Source of the DNA: VXMF01 sp965206775
Lineage (GTDB): Bacteria > Acidobacteriota > Terriglobia > Bryobacterales > UBA6623
Reading direction: 5' to 3'
Assembly: GCA_965206775.1 (NCBI GenBank)
Contig: CBDBKU010000002.1
Coordinates: 620,001-684,000 of the forward strand
DNA length: 64,000 nt
Shown here: in pieces, positions 53,192 to 62,767 of the stretch
How positions within the stretch are numbered: the stretch's first letter is position 1
Layout: every line of letters begins with the position of its first letter
Translations under genes and position numbers: made by a program
The notes under the pieces: model-generated
Told to the model about the DNA's origin: nothing
Seen by the model: only the letters and a program-made list of their open reading frames with translations
The model's database searches: none

Positions 53192-54495
53192 GGGCCTGCC
53201 GTTGGTTCAGCCGGGCTCTGGGGCGGGCTTCCGCCGACCTCGACTCGGCACGGCATGTGCATGTACCCGTACACCTCGCCGACGCCGCGTGCCATCGGAA
53301 TCGCGAGGGCGTTGTCGATCCAGTCGCAGATCTCGTAGTCGCGCAACCCTCCATCGGCAATCGCGGGAGCAAACGAGAAGGAACCTGCGTACAGCTCGGG
53401 AAGGTCGATGTGGAAGTCGACCGTGCGCAAATCCCCTGCCTGCATCGGATCGAGCACGCATCCCTCGCGAGCGGTGTTGGTGCCGGCAAAGTCGATGCCA
53501 AGGTGATTCCGCATCATGAACCCAATATTGGGCTCTGCGATCCGGTCTCTAGCTCGCGCCGTGATTCGCACGATTGCTCGCTGACTAGGCGCCAGCACTT
53601 GCGTGCGGCGGCCGCTGGCGTCGAGGACGCTGATTCCGGTCACTTCGGCCCGTCCAGTGCCGAAGCGGTGGTCTACGTTCGGGACGCCTTCCGCCGCCTC
53701 CGGAACCGATCCGCCGGTTAGCGGGGCGGCAGCCTCGCCGCCCTGCGAGCCGACGGACTGGCGGTCCCTTTCCTTCATGCGCGCCAGGTACTGGCGGACT
53801 ACGGTCCGGGGATCCCCGTGGCCGGCGACGCGCCCCTCGTCGAGCCAAAGGGCACGCGTTCCTAGCGCCTGCACGTCCGCCATGGAATGAGACACGAACA
53901 GGATGGTAACGCCCTTGGCGCGCAACTCGTGCACTCTCCGCATGCAGCGCTGGCGGAAGTAGTAGTCGCCCACCGCAAGAGCCTCGTCGACCAGCAGGAT
54001 TTCAGGCTTCACGCTGATCGCTACCGCAAAAGCCAGCCGGACGAGCATTCCGCTGGAGTAGGTTTTGACGGGCCGGTCCATAAAGTCGCCGATCTCGGCG
54101 AAGGCCTCGATCTCGGGCAGCCTGACTCGCATGTCCCGAATCGATAATCCGTGCAGGGCGGCGCTCAGACGGGCGTTTTCCCGGCCCGTGAACTCCGGAT
54201 GGAATCCCGCCCCGAGCTCGAGCAAGGCGGCGACCCTGCCCTCGACCTCCACGCGCCCGGCGGTAGGACGCAGGATCCGCGCCGCCAGCTGGAGGGAAGT
54301 GCTCTTCCCGGAACCGTTCGCCCCGATCAGGCAAAGCGTCTCGCCCGTGCCGACTTCGAATGACACCTCGCGCAGCGCCCAGAAGTCGGCAGTGCCGCGA
54401 CGCCGACCCGGCCGCACCAGCTCGCGCAAGCGGTCGGACGGGCGAGAGTACGCGGAATAGGTCTTCGAGACTGCGTTGAAAGCGATCCTGGCCAA
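53188..54495 (-). CDS. wzt: Polysaccharide ABC exporter ATPase with C-terminal glycan-binding domain
   Basis: 435 residues from a TTG start. ATPase part: Walker A GANGSGKSTSL, the TagH/Wzt-type GRVAALLELGAGFHPEFTGREN, signature YSSGMLVRLAFAVA, Walker B ILLVDEALAVGD. The C-terminal ~170 residues (VTGISVLDASGRRTQVL..., MMRNHLGIDFAGTNT, VDFHIDLPELYAGSFSFAPA) form the beta-sandwich that in Wzt proteins recognises the non-reducing end of the glycan. It exports O-antigen-like or teichoic-type polymers with the permease encoded 93 bp upstream. The stop overlaps the glycosyltransferase start. Confidence 0.92.
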   Translation of the reverse strand: MARIAFNAVSKTYSAYSRPSDRLRELVRPGRRRGTADFWALREVSFEVGTGETLCLIGANGSGKSTSLQLAARILRPTAGRVEVEGRVAALLELGAGFHPEFTGRENARLSAALHGLSIRDMRVRLPEIEAFAEIGDFMDRPVKTYSSGMLVRLAFAVAISVKPEILLVDEALAVGDYYFRQRCMRRVHELRAKGVTILFVSHSMADVQALGTRALWLDEGRVAGHGDPRTVVRQYLARMKERDRQSVGSQGGEAAAPLTGGSVPEAAEGVPNVDHRFGTGRAEVTGISVLDASGRRTQVLAPSQRAIVRITARARDRIAEPNIGFMMRNHLGIDFAGTNTAREGCVLDPMQAGDLRTVDFHIDLPELYAGSFSFAPAIADGGLRDYEICDWIDNALAIPMARGVGEVYGYMHMPCRVEVGGSPPQSPAEPTAGP

Positions 54496-54588
54496 GGCTG
54501 CGAGGCGTCGCGCTCGGCGCGGCTTGCCTATATCTTACGGACTCGGGACGGGAGTGACGGAAAGTTCCCCCACGATCCGCCTTCTTGG

Positions 54589-55371
54589 CTAGATCACGTC
54601 GGGGAATCCCTTCTTGGCGTGCCGGAAGAACAGCCCGCCCGCCACGAAGGCGGCAACGGCGAATGCGCACAGCGCGACCACCTCCGGCAGGCTCGGCGGC
54701 TTGCCTCCGAGCACCGCGCTGCGATAGCCGAGCACCGCGTAGCGGACGGGATTCCAGTCGAGCAACCAGCCGAGCCGCTCCCGGTAGAACGCTTCGGGCA
54801 GAAAGACCGGCGTCGCCCAGAACCACGCCGTGAGGACCACGGTCAGGACCTGCGCCGTGTCGCGGAGGTACACCTGGAGCCCGGCAGCGATCCACGCCAG
54901 CCCCAGACTGAACAGCGCGAGGAGGCCCAGCCAGAGCGGAAGGAGCGCCAGCGATGCGCCGGGCGCCTCGCCCAGCAGGAACGCTGCAGGAAGCAGCACG
55001 CAAAGCGAGAGCAAGTGCCCGACGGCCGTCGAAGCGAGAATGCTCGCCGGGATCGCTTCAGACGGAAACACGCTCTTCTTGATCAGCGTGGAGTGCTCGG
55101 TCAGCGATGCGGACGCGCGAGTCAGGGTCTCGGAAAAGAGCAGCCAAGGCAGCATGCCGGCAAGCAGGAACAGCGGGTAGCTCTGGGTCGCCTCGTCGGG
55201 AGGTAGGCGAGCCCCGAAGGCGTGACGGAACAGGAACGTGTAGACGGCCAGCAGGACCAAGGGATGGAGAATGCCCCAGAGCCACCCTAGGAGCGAACCG
55301 ACGTAGCGCTGCCTGAAATCCCGCAGCGCCAGCTGGTAGAGGAGATTCGCTGCTGTCCGGAAACCTGGCAT
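54589..55371 (-). CDS. wzm: Polysaccharide ABC-2 type permease
   Basis: 260 residues, six predicted transmembrane helices, typical Wzm/ABC-2 start (LALRDFRQRYVGSLLGWLWGILHPL). LFRHAFG, PLFLLAGMLPWLLFSETLTRAS and GYRSAVLGGKPPSL are family positions. With the downstream Wzt it forms the inner-membrane exporter for lipid-linked polysaccharide. It is the first gene of the minus-strand cluster wzm-wzt-glycosyltransferase. Confidence 0.93.
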   Translation of the reverse strand: MPGFRTAANLLYQLALRDFRQRYVGSLLGWLWGILHPLVLLAVYTFLFRHAFGARLPPDEATQSYPLFLLAGMLPWLLFSETLTRASASLTEHSTLIKKSVFPSEAIPASILASTAVGHLLSLCVLLPAAFLLGEAPGASLALLPLWLGLLALFSLGLAWIAAGLQVYLRDTAQVLTVVLTAWFWATPVFLPEAFYRERLGWLLDWNPVRYAVLGYRSAVLGGKPPSLPEVVALCAFAVAAFVAGGLFFRHAKKGFPDVI

Positions 55372-55426
55372 CCGACGTTTAGACCGCGCGCTCGGGCAAC
55401 TCCCCCGGGCAGCCGCGCGGCCTTCC

Positions 55427-57325
55427 TCACGGGCGCTCCGCCAGTGTCACGCCCGCCGTGACTTCCTGGCCATCGCGGAGCACGCGCACTTGGACGAGCT
55501 CGCCAACTTCCGAATCGCGCAACGCGTACGTGAAGTCGTAGAGGTTCTCGACCGGAGCGTCATTCCAGTGGGTAAGGATGTCGCCTCCCCGCAGACCCGC
55601 CTCCGCCGCGGGTGACCCGGGACGCACATCGGCGAACTTGACGCCATTGGGCACTTCTCCGAAGTCCGGGATCGAACCGAACCAAGGCCCGTATCCTCCT
55701 CCTCCGCCCCCGTCCCCGCTCGGCCGGCCATGGCTGGAGTCGGGCGTGTCCTCGACAAATGCGAGGCGGTCCTCCAGTGCCTCGATCCCCTCTACGACGC
55801 GTGCGGCAACGCCGAGCAGGCTGACTGCCGCTTCGCCGTCGATCTTGTCGGCGGTGTCTCCAGGCTTGTGATAGTCGGAATGCAGTCCCGAAAAGAAGAA
55901 GAGCACAGGGATCTTCTTCGCAGCGAAGGACGTGTGGTCGCTGGAACTGTAGCCGCTGCGGGACGTATCGACCTTGAGTGAATGCTCGGCGGCCGCTTGC
56001 TCGACAAGCTTCCCGAACGGCTCGGCGGTGCCGATGCCGCCGACATAGAGCTTCCTGCTCTGGATCCTCCCAACCATGTCGAAATTGAGCATCGCGACGG
56101 CGTTTTCGAGGGGCAGCGTAGGGTTGTCCACCCAATGGCTGGAACCAAGCAGCCCGATTTCCTCACCTGCGAAGGCGAGGAACAGCAGTCCCAGTCTCGG
56201 CTTCCGCTCTCGGTTTGAGTACTTTCGGGCAAATTCCAGAATGCCCGCAACGCCCGACGCATTGTCGTCCGCTCCGGGATGGATTTCCCCGACTCTGGAC
56301 TGGGAGAGCGAACTCTCGCTCCCCAGGCCCAAATGGTCGTAGTGGGCACCGACAACGACGTAGTCGGTAGTCGAGCCGGGCAGGTAAGCGGCGACGTTGC
56401 TGACCGTGGCGCGCTCGTGCTCGACATCCACCGATAACCTGATCCGCAAGGACGAAGCAAGAGCGAACGACTGCGGCTGCTTGGACGCCTCGATATCTCT
56501 CTGCAGCAGGCGGAGCGACCGGCCGGAGCCCCTGAGCCACCGCTCCACAATGTCGCTCTTGACCTGGACCATTGGTATGCCCGCGTTGGTGGGCCCGGAG
56601 ACGCTGCCGAAGCGGATCAACCGGTCGCCGCGCCGGCCTCTGGACCTGCTGTTGACGAGCAGGACGGCCTTCGCGCCGCGGTTGCGGGCCTGGATCGCCT
56701 TCGCTATCAGGTGCGAGTGCCGAGTGTACTGGCGGTTGCGCCCGCGACCGCTCTCCTGGTCGCTGTCCTTGCTTTCGCCGCGGAAGAAGTCGGGCTCGTA
56801 GCGTAGGAGGAGGACGATCTTGTCAGTGACGTCGAAATGAAAGTAGTCGTCATAATCGAGCTCGTCGGCCGAAGCCCCGTAGCCGGCAAACACGACCTCG
56901 CCTTCAACCTCGCCGCTAGCGGAAAAGTTGATCGGGCTGTACTCCTTGCCAACCTCGAGCTCGCTGGTGCCGCGCGGGCGTTCGACCCGCATGCTGTTGG
57001 CTTCGCCCATGCTCGCGCCGGTCGTCAGTTCGAATGGCTGCAGGAAGCTGCCGCGCTCGCCGGCCGGCTGCAGCCCGGCCGCCCGGAATCGGTTGGCGAT
57101 GTACTCCGCCGCCTTGTCCAGTTCCGGCATGCCGGCTCCCCGGCCGCGCATCTCGGGAGCCGCGAGGAATCGCACGTGCTCCAGATACCGTTCCACGGCC
57201 TCCGAGTCGTGCTCGGCAGGAGCGGACACGAGGAAAAACGGCGCGCAAGCCGTCGCTAGCAGCGCGACAGCTCGCAGGCGGAACTTCGAATGACGGCTCA
57301 CAGCACCTGATCTCAGGGATGGCAT
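55427..57325 (-). CDS. Secreted M28 metallopeptidase with PA and PDZ domains
   Basis: 632 residues: signal peptide (RLRAVALLATACAPFFLVSA), an M28 aminopeptidase domain with an inserted PA domain (about residues 110-270), and a C-terminal PDZ domain (about 540-632). The zinc-site residues are visible: His in VVGAHYDHLG, Asp in HPGADDNASGV, Glu pair in AFAGEEIGLLG, Asp in MLNFDMVGR and His in SSDHTSFAAKK. A Gly-rich linker (GDGGGGGGYGPWFG) precedes the PDZ domain. It probably trims peptides in the periplasm or outside the cell. The start could be a few codons later (GTG at VSRHSKF). Confidence 0.92.
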   Translation of the reverse strand: MPSLRSGAVSRHSKFRLRAVALLATACAPFFLVSAPAEHDSEAVERYLEHVRFLAAPEMRGRGAGMPELDKAAEYIANRFRAAGLQPAGERGSFLQPFELTTGASMGEANSMRVERPRGTSELEVGKEYSPINFSASGEVEGEVVFAGYGASADELDYDDYFHFDVTDKIVLLLRYEPDFFRGESKDSDQESGRGRNRQYTRHSHLIAKAIQARNRGAKAVLLVNSRSRGRRGDRLIRFGSVSGPTNAGIPMVQVKSDIVERWLRGSGRSLRLLQRDIEASKQPQSFALASSLRIRLSVDVEHERATVSNVAAYLPGSTTDYVVVGAHYDHLGLGSESSLSQSRVGEIHPGADDNASGVAGILEFARKYSNRERKPRLGLLFLAFAGEEIGLLGSSHWVDNPTLPLENAVAMLNFDMVGRIQSRKLYVGGIGTAEPFGKLVEQAAAEHSLKVDTSRSGYSSSDHTSFAAKKIPVLFFFSGLHSDYHKPGDTADKIDGEAAVSLLGVAARVVEGIEALEDRLAFVEDTPDSSHGRPSGDGGGGGGYGPWFGSIPDFGEVPNGVKFADVRPGSPAAEAGLRGGDILTHWNDAPVENLYDFTYALRDSEVGELVQVRVLRDGQEVTAGVTLAERP

Positions 57326-57764
57326 GGGTTATTCCGCGACGCGGCCCGATAGACGGGGAAGCATATCAAGCCCCCGCTGGAGCAGGCAACACATCCGAGT
57401 GGGTTGCGGCTCGCCGGCCGGGTGGGAAACAGCGTTTGACTCATCCATTGTGGCACCTATTCGTCCAGGTCGGGCCCGGGCTCTGCAAGCTCTGCAGATC
57501 GCATCCGGAAAGCCTCGGGACGAGGTGGCGCTGATGCCGGGCCGTGTCCGACGGATACGTCTTGCCAAGCCCGCAGCGCTTCAGCGCGTCGACCGCTCCC
57601 GCCGACCGCTTGAGACGGCCCGCTTCGCCACTGCGGGGCCAAGAATGCGGCTTGGCGCGCCGGAAGCGGGCATTTGGTCGTTACAGCCAGCACCTTGTCG
57701 CTAACCCGAGGCCCATGAAATTCGCCGTATATTTCGGAGCAGTAGAGTTAGCTCGCCTAGAATC
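57326..57764. other. Intergenic region, no gene recognised
   Basis: About 440 bp between divergent genes (M28 peptidase, minus; efflux adaptor, plus). It must hold both promoters. No convincing coding frame or RNA was seen. Confidence 0.4.
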
Positions 57765-59225
57765 ATGCCCGCCGTTGCACAGACACCTCTCTCTTGGCTA
57801 TCGCTGCCACGATTCTTTTCATCGGCGCAACCGCAGCCCCTGCCTACGCCAGGGCACGGTACGGGGCCGGAGGCAGTGCCGGACCCCGGCGAGGAAAAGC
57901 CGCGCCTGCCCGGTTGGGGGATCGGTATGGCGATCGTTGCGGGCATCGCCGTCGGTCTCGGTATCTACCAGTCGCTAAAGGCAGGCGGCAACGAACAGGC
58001 AGTGGTGACGCCAGCCTCGGTTGCCACAGTTGCAGTCGAGAAGTCCGACTTCACGCGGTCCATCCGCATCGGCGGCACGGTCGGAGCGACGAATTTCGCC
58101 ATGATCCGCGCTCCGAGGATGAGGGGCGGCCGCGACCGGGGTGGAGGCTCGTCGCTGACCATACAGACGCTCGCCGAGCCGGGCAGCACCGTGCAGGCCG
58201 GGGACGTGGTCGCGGAGTTCGAATCCAAGCAGACGCAGGACCAGCTCGACACATACCAGTCGATGCTGGCCCAGACCAAGGCCTTGGCCGGCACCAGGAA
58301 AGCGGAAATCCTGATTGCCACCGAAACGCTGCGCCAGGACTACAGAACGACGCACGCGGAGGCCGAGAAGTCGGAGCTGGACCTGCAAACGGCGGAAGTG
58401 CGGTCGGCCATCCAAGCCGAGATCTTCGACCTGCTGGCGCAGGAGGGTAGAGCCTCGTCGGCTCAACTCGAGCGCGAGGTGCAGCTGCAAGAGCTCGCCA
58501 ACGACGCGGAAGCGAGGAGCCTCGACATCACGGTCGATCAAGACCGGAAGCGCATGGGTCGTACGACGGCCGACCTCGAGAAGATGAGGATTCGCACTCC
58601 TGTCGGCGGCTTGGTCGTGATCGAGACCATGTTCACGCGCGGGAGTTTCCAGCAGGCGTCTGCGGGGGACCAAGTCTACGGAGGAGCGTACTTCATGCGC
58701 ATCGTGGACCTGTCGAAGATGGCCGTGTATGCCAACCTCAACCAAGCGGACAGCCAGATGGTGCGGCTGGGAGTTCCGGTCAAGGTCCGGCTGGACGCCT
58801 ATCCGGACCTTGTCTTCGATGCTCGCGTCAACGCCGTCGGAGCCATGGCGGTATCGGGCAGCGGAGGCGGCGGAGGCCGTCGGGGCCCGCCCGGATCCTC
58901 GGGGTCGCGGGGCGAGTGGATCAAGCAAGTGCCTGTCGAGGTGGAGATCCTTGCCAGTGACGACCGCATCCAGCCGGATCTCTCGGCCTCTGCCGACGTC
59001 ATCGTGGAAGAGCTGGAGGATGTTCTGGTGGTCCCGCGGGCTTCCTTGGCGCGTTTGGGCGAGGAGACCGCGGTGTGGGTGCAACAAGACGAGCAGTTCG
59101 TCCGGCGCGAGGTAGAGGTCGGATCGGTCAGCGACACCGAGGCCGTAATTCTCTCGGGCCTGAGTGAAGGGGATTTGATCGCGGCGCAACCCGTGGCCTC
59201 GGAACCCGATTTCGCAATGCGTTAG
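57765..59225 (+). CDS. HlyD-type periplasmic efflux adaptor
   Basis: 486 residues. A cytoplasmic Pro-rich N-terminus (about 50 residues) leads to one membrane helix (GWGIGMAIVAGIAVGLGIYQSL), then a lipoyl half (IQTLAEPGSTVQAGDVVAEFESKQ), a long coiled coil (about 170-290), the other lipoyl half (MRIRTPVGGLVVIE), a beta-barrel and a membrane-proximal domain ending VILSGLSEGDLIAAQP. A Gly/Arg/Pro-rich loop interrupts the barrel (SGSGGGGGRRGPPGSSGSRG). It is an orphan here: tRNA-Glu follows and no permease or ATPase is adjacent. Confidence 0.87.
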   Translation: MPAVAQTPLSWLSLPRFFSSAQPQPLPTPGHGTGPEAVPDPGEEKPRLPGWGIGMAIVAGIAVGLGIYQSLKAGGNEQAVVTPASVATVAVEKSDFTRSIRIGGTVGATNFAMIRAPRMRGGRDRGGGSSLTIQTLAEPGSTVQAGDVVAEFESKQTQDQLDTYQSMLAQTKALAGTRKAEILIATETLRQDYRTTHAEAEKSELDLQTAEVRSAIQAEIFDLLAQEGRASSAQLEREVQLQELANDAEARSLDITVDQDRKRMGRTTADLEKMRIRTPVGGLVVIETMFTRGSFQQASAGDQVYGGAYFMRIVDLSKMAVYANLNQADSQMVRLGVPVKVRLDAYPDLVFDARVNAVGAMAVSGSGGGGGRRGPPGSSGSRGEWIKQVPVEVEILASDDRIQPDLSASADVIVEELEDVLVVPRASLARLGEETAVWVQQDEQFVRREVEVGSVSDTEAVILSGLSEGDLIAAQPVASEPDFAMR

Positions 59226-59324
59226 GCTCCGGCTCGCGGGAGCGGCCCGCAGGCGGCGGATCCTTAGGGATTCCTGCGTGCTAGGATCGAACTAAGGAGT
59301 GATTCCAGGCACTCCAAGACTCGC

Positions 59325-59402
59325 GTCCCCATCGTCTAGCCCGGCCTAGGACACCGCCCTTTCACGGCGGCAACGCGGGTTCGAATCCCGCTGGGGACGC
59401 CA
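59325..59402 (+). tRNA. tRNA-Glu (anticodon TTC)
   Basis: The acceptor GTCCCCA pairs with TGGGGAC, followed by discriminator G and encoded CCA. The anticodon stem CCGCC/GGCGG encloses the loop CTTTCAC (anticodon TTC). The T-arm GCGGGTTCGAATCCCGC is perfect. Confidence 0.96.
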
Positions 59403-59490
59403 ACTTCCCATCCGTCTGGGCCGGCGGTTTGCCCGCGGCAGCCGCAAACGCTCTGATAGACTTCCATCGCCCCTGACGCGGCTCTGCGGC

Positions 59491-60894
59491 GTGCTTCTAT
59501 TCCTGACCGCCTACTGCTCGTTGCTCCTGTTAGTCGGGGCATTTGCCTCTCGCTCGGTGCGCCGAGCCGAGGACTTCTTCGTCGCAGGCCGGAATCTGCC
59601 GCCCTCGCTGCTGTTCTCCACCTTCCTCGCGGCGAATCTGGGCGCGGGCAGCACAGTGGGGGCAGCTGAATTCGGCTATACCGAGGGCCTGGCCGCTTGG
59701 TGGTGGGTCGGCTCGGCAGGCATCGGCTCGATCGCGCTTGCTTTCGCCGTCGGGCCGCGCATGCACCGCGTCGCGAAGCGTCTAGACCTTTACACGGTCG
59801 GCGACTACCTGGAGGCGCGCTACGGGCGCGCCACGCGCCTCGTCACTGCCGCGATCCTGCTCTGCGGCGCGCCCGCGATTCTCGCCGGCCAGATTATTGC
59901 CGTGGGACTGGTGCTGCGTGTTGTCGCGGGGATTCCCGAGACATGGGGCGCCGTGCTGGGCGGGTGTGTGGCGACGCTGTACTTCGTGATGGGCGGGCTT
60001 CGCGCGGCCGCGTGGGTCAATACGGTCCAGGTCGTCGTGAAGGTCGCAGGCTTCGCGATTGCCGTGCCGTGGATGCTCCGGGCCAGCGGCGGCTGGTCGG
60101 CACTGGCAGGATCCGCTCCCAGCGAGCAGGCGATGAGGATCGGCAGCGCCGGGTTCGCAGGCACGGCACAGTTGGTCCTCATGCTGGCACCTGCGTTCGT
60201 TGTGTCTCCCGGACTCGTGCAGAAGCTCTTCGGCGCGAGAGACGAGTCCGCCGTCCGGACCGGTGTGGGGCTGCAAGGCTTGGCGCTGCTCGGCTATGCG
60301 TTCCTCCCCGTGCTGCTTGGCATGGTCGCGCGCATTCACTTCCCAAGCTTGGACGATCCGGGCGTGGCGCTCGTCCGGCTGTTCGGCGAAGCCGCGCCGG
60401 CATGGCTGGGAGCGCTGATGCTCGCTGCCGTTTTCTCGGCCGAAGTCAGCTCGGCGGACGCGGTGCTCTTCATGATCTCGACCTCCGCGGCCCGGGACGT
60501 TCTCGAGCCGCTTTCCGGAGGGCGGCTGAAGGACTCTGCACTGCTAGCGCGGGCGCGACAGACAGCCGTGGTCGCCGGAGGCGCGGGCATCCTGCTCGCG
60601 CGATGGTTCCAATCGATCCTCTCGGCGCTCGGCTTCTTCTACAGCCTGCTCACGATTACGCTGTTCGTGCCGCTGCTGGCCGGCCTGTTCTGGAATCGGC
60701 CGGGCCAGCGGACGGCGCTCGCCGCAATCGGCTGCTCGCTGGCCGCGGCCGGCCTCTCCGTGCTGGCGCCGGACGCACTTGGCGGCTGGCTCGGACCGGT
60801 GCCGGCAGGTATCGCAGCTAGCGCCGCGGTGTACGGTGCCCGGGCGCTAGCGGGGCCGGGCGGGCACGCACCGGCGAAATTGCCCAAAGCCTGA
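59491..60894 (+). CDS. Sodium:solute symporter family transporter
   Basis: 467 residues from GTG, 12-13 predicted transmembrane helices, SSS family (EDFFVAGRNLPPSLLFSTFLAANLGAGSTVGAAEFGY; GDYLEARYG; FFYSLLTITLFVPLLAGLFW). It would take up an organic solute with sodium ions; the substrate cannot be told. A second, clearly different SSS protein follows about 140 bp later on the same strand. Confidence 0.9.
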   Translation: MLLFLTAYCSLLLLVGAFASRSVRRAEDFFVAGRNLPPSLLFSTFLAANLGAGSTVGAAEFGYTEGLAAWWWVGSAGIGSIALAFAVGPRMHRVAKRLDLYTVGDYLEARYGRATRLVTAAILLCGAPAILAGQIIAVGLVLRVVAGIPETWGAVLGGCVATLYFVMGGLRAAAWVNTVQVVVKVAGFAIAVPWMLRASGGWSALAGSAPSEQAMRIGSAGFAGTAQLVLMLAPAFVVSPGLVQKLFGARDESAVRTGVGLQGLALLGYAFLPVLLGMVARIHFPSLDDPGVALVRLFGEAAPAWLGALMLAAVFSAEVSSADAVLFMISTSAARDVLEPLSGGRLKDSALLARARQTAVVAGGAGILLARWFQSILSALGFFYSLLTITLFVPLLAGLFWNRPGQRTALAAIGCSLAAAGLSVLAPDALGGWLGPVPAGIAASAAVYGARALAGPGGHAPAKLPKA

Positions 60895-61036
60895 CTCAAG
60901 CCGTTGCCATCTCCCCTCGAGTTCCGCTTTGCGAGCAGCGCCGCGTTCCAGGCTCGCCCGGTCTCCGCGCATCGAGGGGCGCCCCCGGGCGGGATGACCG
61001 CGACAGCGGTGACCGTCCTGCCCACCCGTACAATGG

Positions 61037-62716
61037 ATGGTTCGCAACATGGAGACCAGCCTTCAGTCGATCGATTGGGCAGTCATTGCAATCTATTTCG
61101 CCGCGATGGTCGCCGTCGGATTGCTCGCAGCCCGCAAAGTCAAGAAGACCGCCGACTACTTCCTCGGCAACCGGAGCTTCAACGTCTGGCTAGTCATCGG
61201 CCAGGCTCTCGGGGTGGGCACCCACGCAGAAATGCCCGTTTCGCTGGCCGGGAAGGTCTACCAGTCCGGTTACGCCGGCATCTGGTACCAGTGGAAGAAC
61301 CTTTTCATCACGCCTTTCTACTGGCTGCTCGCCCCGCTCTTCCGGCGCTTCCGCAGGACAACCAGCGGGGAGGTCTACGAGGACCGCTACGGCCAATGGA
61401 TGGGCGCGGTCTACACGGTCTTCGCGCTGGCGTATTTCACCTTCAACATGGGCGCGATGCTCAAAGGCGCCGGCAAGCTGGTGAGCGTTGCATCGGGCGA
61501 GGCCGTCTCGCCGAACGGCGTGGTACTCGCCATGACCGCGACGTTCCTGCTTTATAGCTTCGTCGGCGGGCTGGTCTCCGCTGCCTACACGGACTTTGTC
61601 CAGAGCATATTCATCGTCGCGCTGAGCTTCCTGCTCATCCCGATCGGCCTGCGCGAGACTGGCGGATTCACTGGGATCCGCGAAACGCTCGACCCGAGCA
61701 TGCTTTCGATGGTGACCCCGGGCGACGTGGGCGTGTTCACGATTGTCATGCTCACTCTCAACGGACTGATCGGCATCGTCGCGCAGCCGCACATCCTGGC
61801 CAGCGTCGGCACTGGACGGGACGAGCGTTCCTGCAGGATTGGCATGGCCTACGGCAACTTCATCAAGCGTTTCTGCACCATTGGCTGGGCGCTGGTCGGC
61901 ATTATCGTGGCGACGTTGCTCGTGCAGCGCGGCGAAGCCGGTTTCGCCGATCCCGAGGACGCCTTCGGCTACGCGACGCGCGAGCTGCTCTTCCCCGGAG
62001 GGCTGGGCCTGATGATCGCCTGCGTGCTTGCGGCGAACATGTCGACGGGCTCCGCCTTCATGGTTGACAGCGCGGCGCTCTTCACCCAGAACTTCTACCG
62101 CCGCTACGTCGCGAAGGATCGCAGCGACAGCCACTACCTCTGGTCGGGCCGCTTTGCCGGCGTCGCCATGACCATGCTGGGCGTTGTCTTCGGCCTGTAC
62201 GTCGGCAGCGTCCTGCAGGCGTTCTTGTTCACGGAAACGATCGCCGCATTCATGGGGATCAGCATGTTCGGCGCGATCTCGTGGAGGAGGGCGAACCGCT
62301 GGGGAGCTCTGGCCAGCCTGCTCGTCTCCTCGGCCGTATTCTTCTGGCTCACCTACCGCCAATACGGCGTGCTACTTCAATGGGAGGCCGCCAACTTCGG
62401 AATCGCCCTCCTCGTCGGGTTCCTGGCCCTGGCAGCGGTGAGCCTGATGACGGATCCCGAGCCCAGGGAACGCTTGGAGCCGTTCTACGAGAGGCTGGAC
62501 CACGCGTCGCGCTGGGACGCGGACGCTGGTCGCGAGGTCCCCGACAGCAGGCCTGGCAACGCGCTCCTGTTCGTCCACTTGTTCGACTTGGGACTCGGGC
62601 GAGGGCTCGCAGGCTTCTACCGGCGCTTCCGGGTCGACTTGGACGGCTTGGCCCTTGCCGTGGTCGTAGTGATTGCTCTCATCGCGCTTGCCAAGGGGAT
62701 TCTCTGGCTGCCTTGA
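61037..62716 (+). CDS. Sodium:solute symporter family transporter (second)
   Basis: 559 residues with the SSS fold (DWAVIAIYFAAMVAVGLLAARKVKKTADYFLGNRSF; EDRYGQWMG; LNGLIGIVAQPHILASVGTGRDE). A C-terminal extension of about 90 residues after the main transmembrane bundle (ERLEPFYERLDHASRWDADAG) is followed by one last hydrophobic helix. ATGs at 61037 and 61049 are equally possible. It differs from the upstream symporter in length and motifs, so they are paralogues with probably different substrates. Confidence 0.9.
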   Translation: MVRNMETSLQSIDWAVIAIYFAAMVAVGLLAARKVKKTADYFLGNRSFNVWLVIGQALGVGTHAEMPVSLAGKVYQSGYAGIWYQWKNLFITPFYWLLAPLFRRFRRTTSGEVYEDRYGQWMGAVYTVFALAYFTFNMGAMLKGAGKLVSVASGEAVSPNGVVLAMTATFLLYSFVGGLVSAAYTDFVQSIFIVALSFLLIPIGLRETGGFTGIRETLDPSMLSMVTPGDVGVFTIVMLTLNGLIGIVAQPHILASVGTGRDERSCRIGMAYGNFIKRFCTIGWALVGIIVATLLVQRGEAGFADPEDAFGYATRELLFPGGLGLMIACVLAANMSTGSAFMVDSAALFTQNFYRRYVAKDRSDSHYLWSGRFAGVAMTMLGVVFGLYVGSVLQAFLFTETIAAFMGISMFGAISWRRANRWGALASLLVSSAVFFWLTYRQYGVLLQWEAANFGIALLVGFLALAAVSLMTDPEPRERLEPFYERLDHASRWDADAGREVPDSRPGNALLFVHLFDLGLGRGLAGFYRRFRVDLDGLALAVVVVIALIALAKGILWLP

Positions 62717-62767
62717 GCGAACAGCCGAGGGCGCTGCGGGAATAGCCGCCCGCACGGGCGGCCGCCG

